Positions 1 through 7,327 of a stretch of DNA of 7,480 nucleotides are shown here, one piece after another. How positions within the stretch are numbered: position 1 is the stretch's first letter; the number at the start of each line of letters is the position of its first letter. Both the position numbers and the translations under genes were made by a program. Source of the DNA: Candidatus Altimarinota bacterium (GTDB lineage Bacteria; Patescibacteriota; Gracilibacteria; BD1-5; UBA6164); NCBI GenBank assembly GCA_027062145.1, contig JAMOTX010000041.1:1-7480 (forward strand), given 5' to 3'. The notes under the pieces are model-generated. The model was given only the letters and a program-made list of their open reading frames with translations, ran no database searches and was not told the DNA's origin.

Positions 1-823
1 ATAATGTTGAAAATATTTCCCTAATAGCACCTCTAGCTTCTACATCATCTTCTCAAGCATGAATAACATTTATAGATGTTTTATATCAAGATAATTCTAA
101 TTTTTTCTTAAAATAATCTGGTATTTCACTTTTTTCTCATTCACTCACCTCCGTTTCTTCAGGACTAGGAATGAAAAGTTTTAAAATATTTCAAATTAAA
201 ACAAATGGAAATAATAAAATTTTCCATAAAAATAAATAATTACTTAATAATAATTTTTCTATTTTTTTAGGATATTTTGAAAGTAGTATTTTTATAGTCC
301 TTTCTTCAACATCATCATCTTTCCAATCATCATCATCAAGTGGAGTAAAATTTATTTGAAATGTATTTAAAGTATATTTTCAAGTTCTTGCTAAAGCAGA
401 TGTAATAGATGAAAAAGGATCTACTGTATCTTTACTAGCTTCTTCTTGTAACTCTGTGAAACTTTTAATAGGATAATAATCATGTTTTTTAAGAGATATT
501 TTTCAAACCTTTATTTTATTATTAGGTATATTTTCTAAATAATCTCAAACAGGTATTATTTCAACGTCATTATAATGAGCATATATTTGATTTGTTAAAT
601 AGTTTGTATATTTACTTGGAGATATGATAAAAAACCTAATCCTATTACCTACTTTTGTTACTTCAAAAGAAAACGTGGGTTGATTATTTTTAGTTTTTTT
701 AAATAATTTTGATTTTTCAAAATCATCAAAAACCTTGTGTAGAACAATTAATATATGTTCAAATACTCAAGGTCATTTTTCATTATTTTTGCTAGCTAGT
801 ATCTCTAATATTTTTTTATCCAT
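1..823 (-). CDS. VirD4/TraG-like type IV secretion ATPase, N-terminal part (partial, runs off the left edge)
   Basis: Read leftward with UGA as Gly, this frame gives 274 residues with no stop before the window edge. Residues about 20-165 resemble the N-terminal domain of the CPR proteins annotated as type IV secretory system conjugative DNA transfer (VirD4/TraG-like) ATPases. Landmarks are RIRFFIISPSKY (61-72), NQIYAHYNDVEIIPV (78-92) with its Q-(I/L)-YA-x-Y-P/N-D-(V/I)-E-I pattern, YPIKSF (117-122), and a D-P-F-S-S-I stretch (135-140). An acidic run (163-175) and a hydrophobic segment (about 191-218), likely membrane-associated, follow. Residues 245-274 look like the strand and helix just before the ATPase core. 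The P-loop and the rest of the motor lie outside the window, so ATPase function is inferred from the family. Nine glycines are UGA and two are GGT. The start is the first ATG after an intergenic stretch and has no clear Shine-Dalgarno sequence. The likely role is moving DNA or protein across the envelope, or a HerA-like pump. The family match is from memory of sequence patterns, not a search. Confidence 0.72.
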
Positions 824-923
824 AATTTTTGTTATTTCTTAATGCAATATATATAAACAAATGTCTATAAATACACAAAAAGTAATTAATCACTTATCTA
901 TATTAATTATAGTATAAATTGTT

Positions 924-961
924 AAAAAAAGCAAAAAAGAATTAGAATAATTCTAATTCTT
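924..961 (-). terminator. Rho-independent terminator of the rubredoxin-superoxide reductase gene
   Basis: A perfect 11-bp inverted repeat (arms 937-947 and 951-961, 3-nt spacer) is followed in the leftward direction by two T runs, the complements of A runs at 933-938 and 924-930. The right arm contains the last codons and TAG stop of the gene ending at 953, so coding sequence and terminator overlap. The polarity of the T runs shows that it acts on leftward transcripts. Confidence 0.75.
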
Positions 962-1393
962 AAACTTTTTTCACCAAACTCAATGAGTACTACATTTTAC
1001 TCTTATTTCAAATTCATCTAAATCATCAAATTCAAATTCAGTAACAGCTTCCAAATCAAGTTCTAAGTAATTAGTTTGGATTAAATCACCATATTCATCA
1101 TACAGTCAAACAGATGCAATCCTATGCTCTATTCACATAGGATGTATTTCATTACCAACAATTACTTTTAGTTTTCAATGACTTATTTCTATTTCTGGAA
1201 AGTGATCTATCTCTAAAGCTTCTAAATTATTATCATCATCTATATAATTAACTTCTTCATCTATTCATTGAAAACAGTCATATTCCTCACAAACTGGGCA
1301 TTTATCTAAGGTGTCTCATGGCTTAATTCATTCTTCTGTATCTCATAAATCACCATCAAATGCATAACTACATTCTGTACAAAAATATTTCAT
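953..1393 (-). CDS. Rubredoxin-superoxide reductase (desulfoferrodoxin-like) fusion
   Basis: The protein has 146 aa. Residues 1-45 are a rubredoxin-type iron domain: C5-x2-C8, then the GD...GI..PG loop (17-26), then C32-P-V-C35. Residues about 58-141 are a superoxide reductase (neelaredoxin/desulfoferrodoxin) domain with all five expected ligands of the catalytic Fe site: H64 (DHFP), H84 and H90 (HPMGIEH), C134 and H137 (CSTHGVW). The predicted role is cytoplasmic one-electron reduction of superoxide to peroxide, with the rubredoxin centre supplying the electron. The two residues before H64 are Ile-Asp, where classical enzymes have Glu-Lys; that Lys normally helps attract superoxide. The Cys pairs are 23 residues apart, shorter than in free rubredoxins. 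Nine glycines are UGA and three are GGT. In CSTHGVWG the Trp is TGG and both Gly are TGA, which supports UGA as Gly. It is a single gene with its own terminator, divergent from the nucleotidyltransferase. The domain calls are strong; activity is inferred. Confidence 0.88.
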
Positions 1394-1450
1394 TTTGATT
1401 TTCTTAATTAAATATTATTATTTAAGTAATTATATAAATAAAAAGTATAA
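1394..1450. promoter_or_regulatory. Divergent intergenic spacer, probable promoters for both flanking genes
   Basis: These 57 bp between two divergent start codons must hold both promoters unless these lie inside the genes. For the leftward gene a perfect TATAAT lies on the minus strand at 1434-1429, about 35 bp before the start codon, but no convincing -35 box is visible at the right spacing. For the rightward gene only loose TATA-like sequence (1431-1438) is seen. The AT content makes such matches common, so confidence is low. Confidence 0.3.
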
Positions 1451-1981
1451 ATGAAAGAATCTTTTAATAAAAAACATCATCAAAAATTTATAGAAAAATT
1501 TAATGTAAAAAAAAATCCTTCTGAAGTTGAAATATGATTTTATAAAAAAACAGAAAAATATATAAAATATATAAAATGGATACCTTGATTAAAAATGATA
1601 TGAATTTGAAATAGTATTTCTATGAATTGTGCATCAGCTGATTCAGATATAGATTTGTATATTGTATCAGATAATAACAAAATGTGGCTTGTCAGGATAC
1701 TTATAACATTGATTTTTCAAGTATTATGAGTGAGAAAAACACCATCAAAACATGCATGAAGATTTTGCTTAAGTTTTTTTTCTACAATAGACTGAATGGA
1801 TTTTTCAACTTTTAAAATAGAAGACGATATTTACCTATATTTTTGGATAATTTATTTTAAACCTATTTTTAGTATAGATAAAACTTATGAATTATTTTTA
1901 TTAAAAAATAGCTCTTGGGCAAACTTAAATCCATATAATGATATTATTGAAAATAATAAAAAATATATTAAATATAAATAA
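1451..1981 (+). CDS. Nucleotidyltransferase-fold protein, minimal (MNT-like), apparently truncated
   Basis: The protein has 176 aa to the first TAA. Residues 49-73 carry the pol-beta-type nucleotidyltransferase signature: strand MIGIG, then N54-S55 in place of the usual GS, then S65-D66-I67-D68-L with the two metal-binding aspartates. MWLVRILITLI (78-88), HAGRFCLSFF (101-110) and YFWIIYFKP (130-138) follow. This order matches a poorly studied nucleotidyltransferase-domain family common in CPR bacteria. The usual chemistry of the fold is transfer of an NMP to protein, RNA or a small molecule; the substrate here is unknown and no antitoxin-like partner lies next to it. Six glycines before position 100 and two after are UGA. 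The ATG at 1451 is the first in frame after the divergent spacer; an internal Met at 1796 would omit the active site. The family normally extends about 100 residues further, and a matching tail follows in the same frame beyond this stop (next entry). The gene may therefore be recently broken. Confidence 0.72.
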
Positions 1982-2281
1982 TTATTAAAATCTAGTCATT
2001 TTTTTTGAAATAATGTATATAAATATGATAAAATATAAATATATACAAATAATAAAGAAAAAATGCAAGCAATTAATAATATTCTCATCTCATTTAATAT
2101 TAAAAAAATAAATTTAAATTTTTTATCTTTTTTTGATAATATACTTAAAAGTATTTTTTTACCTAAAACAATGAAACACTATGATAATATATGAAGACCA
2201 TATTGAATTATAATAAATGATAATATATTAAAATTTCATAATTGAGATATTAGAGAACAAACAAAAAAAGAATTAGTTTAA
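1982..2281 (+). pseudogene. In-frame C-terminal remnant of the nucleotidyltransferase, cut off by two TAA codons
   Basis: After the TAA at 1979-1981 the same frame continues for 18 codons to a second TAA (2036-2038) and is then open to a third at 2279-2281. The last part reads as protein with UGA glycines: FLPKTMKHYDN, then IGRPYGIIINDNILKFH, then NGDIREQTKKELV. As I recall, the CPR nucleotidyltransferase family ends with a similar FLPKT...GIIIS(D)...LKFHxxDxRE pattern, so this looks like its natural C-terminus. The total in-frame length of 276 codons also fits. Two nonsense codons without a frameshift suggest recent decay. A separate short product from the ATG at 2063 is possible but has no visible ribosome binding site. 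Nothing else is seen in this stretch. Confidence 0.55.
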
Positions 2282-2298
2282 TAAACTAATTCTTTTTT
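2264..2298. terminator. Bidirectional rho-independent terminator between convergent genes
   Basis: A perfect inverted repeat has arms at 2264-2280 and 2282-2298; the innermost bases form the loop. The left arm begins with an A run and the right arm ends with a T run, so the hairpin works in both directions. It contains the last codons and stop of the rightward nucleotidyltransferase frame (2281) and the last codons and TAG stop of the leftward HlyC/CorC gene (2286). Its core AAGAATTAG also occurs in the terminator near 945. Confidence 0.8.
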
Positions 2299-3590
2299 AT
2301 TATTCTAATATCAACTTTTCATATAGTATGATTTTCAATTGATAATACTTTACAACTTAAAATATCTTTTACTTCTTTATCTTCATTTAATATATCAAAA
2401 CTAACTATTTCATCTTTATTTGGAAATCATTCTAATACATGAGTTATTACATAACTTAAAGTTTCTCAATCAAACTCTTTTTCATCTAATCAAATATTTG
2501 GTAATTCTAGTTTAAATTTTTCTAATACATCTTCTATTAATACATCAGATTCAACTCTAATAGAGTCTTTTCAAATTTTCACAAACTCTTCAGCTTCTTT
2601 ATCTGTTTCATCTCTTATTTCTCAAAATACTTCTTCTATTATATCCTCCATTGTAATAAGTCCTGAAACTCCACCATATTCATCTATAATAATAGCCATT
2701 ATCTTATGAGCTTTTTGAAAAGTTTCCATAAGCTTAGCTATAGATTGATTTAAAGGGACTTTTAAAACTTGTTTTAAATTTAAATCAGATATTTTTTTAT
2801 CCAAATTTCAAAGTGTAACTTCTCTAACTAAATCTCTAGAAGTAATAAAGTAATCTATTTTATCAATAGTTTCTGTATAAACAGGAATCCTGCTATGAGT
2901 ATGAGTTAAGTAAAAATCTAATACTTCTTTAATAGTTGAATCATAGGAAATAGCATCAATTTTTACTCTTGGTGTCATTATTTCTTCAACTGTAGTTTCA
3001 TCAAACTCTAAAATTGATTTTATTTTTTTATGTTCTTTATCATCTATACTTCAAGATTTTTTTCACATATCAATAAAACTTTCTATTTCTTCTTCTGACA
3101 TTTGTTCTACTTTTTTTGTTCCAGCAAATGTTTTAATAAGCATTTCCATAAAGAAAATAACTGGGTACAAAATAATCATTAATATTTTATAAATAGGTGC
3201 AACTGCTAATGAAATAGCTGCTGCATTTTTAGTTGCTACACTTTTTGGTATTATTTCTCAAAATAATAAAAGTAAAAATGTAACTATTCAAGTAGCTATT
3301 CATATAGCTGTAGATTGAGGTAATCATGAAGCATCAGCTAATCATATAGCAATTGTTGTAGCTAAAGCAGCTGTATAAACATTAACTAGGTTATTTCAAA
3401 TAAGGATAGTTATAAGTAATCTATCGTTATTTTCTTTAATTTTTTTAAGTGATTTTGAACCAAATTTATTTTGTTTTAAAAGGGAGTCTAGTTTATGCTC
3501 TGCCAAACTCATAAGAGCTAATTCAGTACCTGAAAAAAAAGCTGAAAGTAAAAACAAAACAACAAATAATGATATCAATAAGGGGTCCAT
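2286..3590 (-). CDS. HlyC/CorC-family (CNNM-CBS) membrane protein, putative Mg2+/cation transporter
   Basis: The protein has 434 aa, the usual length for the family. Residues 1-160 form a CNNM (DUF21) membrane domain. Its first helix is followed by SAFFSGTELALMSL (16-29), and it contains LIGNNLVNV (63-71) and the hallmark FGEIIPKS (110-117), with further hydrophobic segments at about 95-115 and 125-155. Residues about 200-325 are a CBS pair, from FDETTVEEIMTPR (196-208) to DEYGGVSGLITMEDI (303-317) and EEVFGEIRDE. Residues about 338-432 fit the CorC/HlyC C-terminal domain. Known members export Mg2+ or Co2+ and sense ATP through the CBS pair; the substrate here is not shown. UGA encodes the Gly of LIGNN, FGEIIPK and EEVFGEI, among the most conserved in the family, while DEYGGVSG uses only GGN. 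It is a single gene, convergent with the nucleotidyltransferase. Only 90 bp separate it from the upstream pilin operon, whose terminator lies in that gap. No Shine-Dalgarno is visible. Confidence 0.93.
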
Positions 3591-3604
3591 AAAAAATAAT
3601 TATT

Positions 3605-3641
3605 TAATAAAAAAAGTATTCTAATATATTAGAATACTTTT
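3605..3641 (-). terminator. Rho-independent terminator of the leftward pilin operon
   Basis: A perfect palindrome has arms at 3612-3626 and 3627-3641, with the central bases as the loop. In the leftward direction it is followed by seven T (complement of 3609-3615). It lies about 40 bp beyond the stop codon at 3681 and ends only about 20 bp before the HlyC/CorC start codon, so any separate promoter for that gene must overlap it. Confidence 0.78.
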
Positions 3642-3680
3642 AACAAAGTTATTTTAACTTTTTTTATATATTTGTAAAGA

Positions 3681-5306
3681 TTAAAATTTACTTCAAACAA
3701 CTATAAATTGTTCTCAGATAAAGTTTTTTTCATCTCAAATAATCATATGATTTGAAAGTGATTTAATATATCAAATTGATGAATCATCAATTGCATTTAT
3801 ATAAATCTTTTTTCAAGCATTATCTTCTCAAGTAAGTCTATAAGAGAGATTACTATCAAGATTATTAATTAAAAATAAAGCATAATCCTTATTTTTAAAA
3901 TCAAATTTCATAATATTAGCTGTTTTTTCCGTAGATAAATCTAAATTAGTACCATCAAATTCTAAATATCAAGAATTTTTCAGCATTCATTTTTTTTCAT
4001 ATGATTTTTTTAATAATAATGTATATTCATTTTTATATGCATTTCTGTCAAATTCGTATACTTTAATATCAAAATTAATATTTGGTGAATCTGAAAATAA
4101 ATCTAAATAAAAATAACCTTCTGATACATCTCATATTTTAACATTTAATCAATCATTATTATAGTTATTACCTTCTATAAAATCATTAGTTTTATAATTA
4201 GTCCAAAAAATATTTTGATATACTTTACTATCTCTAACATCTCAAAAAACAGTCAACCTAGGTATAACATCATCATCTTGAAAATCTCATGGATACATTA
4301 CTGTTCAAGTAGAACTTACTCTATAATCATCACTATTAAAATTATCATCTAAATCATCTCATCAGGTAGTTCCTTCAGTTCAAAAGCTAATTAATGTACT
4401 ATCAGAATCATTAAATTTTCTTTCACCTTTCCGTCAAGCTCATCACATTAATCATTCATAAATTTTAATTTCTTTGAAATCTAAACGTCTTGAGTTATTA
4501 GATGTAGTAAATATTTTAATATATCTTATTCAATGTGTAGATCAATAAGCTCTAAGATCTATTCAAAAATCAGCTTCTCACCTTTTTCATGTTAAATCAC
4601 TATAAGCTATAGCAGTGTGAGATCAATCATAATAATAAACTTTAGCATTATTCCACCATTTATAATAACTATGAGTTTTTTTATAAAAATAAAGGTTATA
4701 TAAATTTTTTTCAGATCATAAATCAAATTCTATATATGCATTTTTCACTTGATTACTTCTGTAATATTTATTATTAACAATTCCATCATATGCATAACTT
4801 ACATCATGATTTGAATCATATCTAGGAGTAGCATCAACAGATGATCATGGAGCTATGTTTGATCACTTAGTATATGGATCATCTTCTATTAAATTAACTA
4901 TATCTGATTTATAATATGCCTTATTAAAATCATGTGTATCCTTATCAAAAAATATTCTAAATTCATCTCAGTTATAATTTCATAAACAAAAAGTACTTCA
5001 ATATAAGTAATGCATTTCTGTTAATAATCAAGCTGCATTCGTTCAATCTCATGTCATTTTGACATTAGTTGGGCAAGAAATAAAATCTTCAAAAGAATTT
5101 CAATTATTATTATATTGTAAATCTGTTTGAATATTTATTTCTCATTTTTGTATTACATTCTTAAATACTTCTTCAGCATTTTTTCATATATCTATATTAT
5201 TATTCATAACTGTTACGTTATTAAAAACAACATATCATAATATAAGTATTACATTAATAAGTATTAATATAAATATAAATATTGATGCATTTTTATTATT
5301 TATCAT
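3681..5306 (-). CDS. PilX/GspK-like minor pilin with F5/8 type C (discoidin) domain
   Basis: The protein has 541 aa. The start MINNKNA is followed by an uninterrupted hydrophobic helix (8-28), the layout of a class III (prepilin) signal with cleavage after A7. Position +5 is Phe, not Glu, as in GspK/PilX-type tip pilins. Residues about 40-145 are a linking domain with C78 and C107, a possible disulfide. Residues about 148-285 look like an F5/8 type C galactose-binding-like domain: SNIAPGSSVDATPRYDS (149-165), YAYDGIVNN (171-179), AYIEFDLGSEKNLYNLYFY (190-208), GIRYIKIFTTSN (259-270) and FKEIKIYEG (277-285). Residues about 300-541 are rich in Asp, Asn and Tyr and look like beta structure I do not recognise. 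The predicted place is the pilus tip, binding glycans or another cell surface. It follows the PulJ/PilW-like gene by 9 bp with no Shine-Dalgarno, so the two are one operon. Most glycines are UGA. One CGG codon (residue 292) is read here as Arg. Ligand and pilin processing are inferred. Confidence 0.8.
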
Positions 5307-5315
5307 AAAAAAAAT

Positions 5316-5921
5316 TTAAAAAGTTAAATTAAATTCTGCCAATTCATTTTTATCAAAAAACATATCTGCTATTCTTTTTCAAAAATTATTTTCATCTACA
5401 ACAAGTGTAGCTGATATGTATATATCTAAAATTTCTCCTCAATTATAAAGGTCAGCATTAAAATCTTTTATTCTTACTCATTTATATATTTTATCATCTT
5501 GAAATTGTAAATCATATATAGCTCAACTATCAGCTAAAATAGTAGTTAATTCTCAAAAACTAATGAGTCTACGTCATATATAATTATTTCAATAAATTTT
5601 TTCTTTTTGGATTTTTTCTTTTTCATAATTCACAACACCATAAAGTATTCAACCTATATCATCATGTAATAAAACAGAGCTATTTTCTCAGACATCTCAA
5701 TATACTTCAAATGCTTGATAACCTCATTTAACATACCTTGCTAAATCATCTTTCAAAGTAAAAGTAGTGTCAATTACATCTGTAGTTTCATTAGTAACTC
5801 TTAGCTCATTTAGACTAGTAGTCATAAAGGTCATAACTATTAAAATGATTGTTGAAGAAATAAATACCGAAATAATTAACTCGACTAAAGTCATTGCATT
5901 TTTATTTTTAAAAGATTTCAT
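5316..5921 (-). CDS. PulJ/PilW-like minor prepilin
   Basis: The protein has 201 aa. The N-terminus MKSFKNKNA is followed by MTLVELIISVFISSTIILIV (10-29), a typical type IV prepilin signal and N-terminal helix with Glu at +5. The residue before the presumed cleavage site is Ala rather than Gly. The amphipathic continuation (SLNELRVTNETTD, 36-48; TLKDDLARYVK, 55-65) resembles PulJ/GspJ and PilW minor pilins. The remainder is an unassigned beta-rich domain with no Cys. In known systems these proteins join the minor-pilin complex that starts pilus assembly. It is the first gene of the leftward operon and shares a 58-bp divergent spacer with the LamG gene. A run of nine T (5921-5929), A on the coding strand, abuts the start codon, and no Shine-Dalgarno is present. 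Standard-code reading stops at codon 66, a UGA, so only the signal region would appear as a gene. The prepilin call is strong; the PulJ/PilW subtype is moderate. Confidence 0.85.
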
Positions 5922-5979
5922 TTTTTTTTAAAATATCATATAATCAATTTTATAATACTAAGTAATAAAAAATTGTAAA
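5922..5979. promoter_or_regulatory. Divergent promoter spacer of the pilin locus
   Basis: These 58 bp separate the two divergent start codons of the pilin units. A perfect TATAAT on the plus strand at 5951-5956 would place transcription start near 5963, giving a leader of roughly 17 nt for the LamG gene. On the minus strand a TATGAT at 5940-5935 could serve the PulJ-like gene with a leader of only a few bases. No good -35 boxes are seen. A shared spacer suggests that both units are expressed together. Confidence 0.4.
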
Positions 5980-7311
5980 ATGAAAAATTATAAAAATGCC
6001 GATTCTCTAGTATGAATTATTATATGAGTTTTCATACTTTCAGTAGCGTTAATGTGAATAATTAACGTACTATGATTTAGTCAAAATACATTAAGTATTT
6101 ATAATAATTCTATAATAAAGTATATAATAGAATCTAATTTAGAAAATGTAACTAAAAAATTAGATAATACAGATATAAATAATGGCGAAACTTTTTATCT
6201 ATATAAAGATACAGTAAATAAAGAATTTAAATATTTAACTTGAACAGCAAATGAAGAATATAAATATATAAATAAGTTTTGAGAAAAAATTGATCCAACT
6301 TTAAATTTATGAAAAACTTATACTACAGAACTAAATAAAAAAATAGATATATTAAGACATGTAATATATCCTCCTGAAATAGATAATTTAGTTTTTCATT
6401 TTGATGGTCAAAGCGTCGATTGATCAAATAATTCTACTCTTACAGATTGAGAAGAAATTGCATTATGGAAAGATTTATCATGAAACAGTATAAACGCATA
6501 TCAAAATACATCATCAAGAAAACCAGTTATAAGTAAATATGCTATAAATTGATTATGATGAGTAAAATTTCAATGAACAAGTAACACAGACTGAGATATA
6601 TTACTTATAGATAAAGATGCCTTACTAAATAATGATGATGATTGTTCAAATCAGTTCACATTTATGGAAAAATCATATGCAATAGTTTTAAAAACTTGAT
6701 TTGATATATCCAGAGATCAATTTATATATGAACAATGATGACAAGCAACATGATATAGTTTTTCAATTCATAGTTGAAATTTACGGGCATGAATTTTAAA
6801 TAAAGCAGATACAGCTCATTATTCATGTTTTGATGATGCTTCTCAAGAACGGGATACGTGACATAAATTTAAATCAGTTAAATTATCTTCAGTAACACCT
6901 GATACAACATATTTTATAAGTATTGTTCAAGATAGTACACATGAAACTTCTCCATGAGTAGAAGATGATGTTAATAATAGATTAAAAATTTATTTAAATT
7001 GAGAACTAGTTTCTGAAACAGATCATGTTGACCCACAACCAGAACACTGGAAGGCATGATTATGAGGAGTTAATGAGCGGAGTGTAAGACCATGGAATAC
7101 AGATACAGTAAAAGATTGAGATGGTCAAGGTTGATGTGATGATCAATGTGTATTCTTTGATTGATTTATATGAGAATTCGTATCATGGAATCATGCATTA
7201 ACAAATAATGAAATAAGATGAGTACAGAATTATTTTAAAGAAAAATGGTTAGGTGCTAAATCAAATATTAAATACAATAGAGTTGAAAGTATAGTAAAAA
7301 AACAAAATTAA
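5980..7311 (+). CDS. PilV-like minor pilin with LamG/concanavalin-A-like lectin domain
   Basis: The protein has 443 aa. MKNYKNA is followed by DSLVGIIIGVFILSVALMGI (8-27), a prepilin-type helix whose FILSVALMGI resembles PilV/GspI. Position +5 is Gly (UGA) instead of Glu. Residues 35-130 form a mostly helical stalk. Residues about 134-425 fit a LamG/concanavalin-A-like jelly roll: NLVFHFDG (136-143), ALWKDLSGNSINAYQN (161-176), INGLGGVKFQG (189-199), FSIHSGNLRAGIL (261-273), LKIYLNGELV (335-344), and the closing FIGEFVSWNHALTNNEIRGV (396-415) before NYFKEKWLG, a classic end of such domains. Four Cys (222, 283, 386, 390) could form disulfides outside the cell. The predicted role is sugar or polysaccharide binding at the pilus tip. 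By my count about 31 of 37 glycines are UGA. Three CGG codons (residues 269, 291, 367) are read as Arg. It ends with tandem TAA, and the next pilin starts 16 bp later, so they are probably one transcript. The lectin ligand is unknown. Confidence 0.85.
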
Positions 7312-7327
7312 TAATTAATTAAAAATT

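Noticed and set aside
824..923. A promoter with defined boxes for the VirD4-like gene
   Set aside because: A minus-strand TATAAT at 911-906 and other TATA-like matches exist, but none pairs with a -35 box, and such matches are expected by chance at this AT content.
1796..1981. A separate 61-aa gene starting at 1796
   Set aside because: It is the tail of the nucleotidyltransferase frame after a UGA glycine at 1793-1795; the catalytic motif lies upstream in the same frame.
1979..2038. TAA as an additional sense codon, to explain the in-frame stops
   Set aside because: TAA ends several other genes here (3681, 5316, 7311, the last in tandem), so it must act as a stop.
2622..2804. A separate small CBS-domain protein
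   Set aside because: It is the part of the HlyC/CorC protein between two UGA glycines; both sides continue the family alignment.
3612..3641. Palindrome as an operator or recombination site
   Set aside because: A T run follows on the leftward strand and it lies just past an operon end, so a terminator explains it better.
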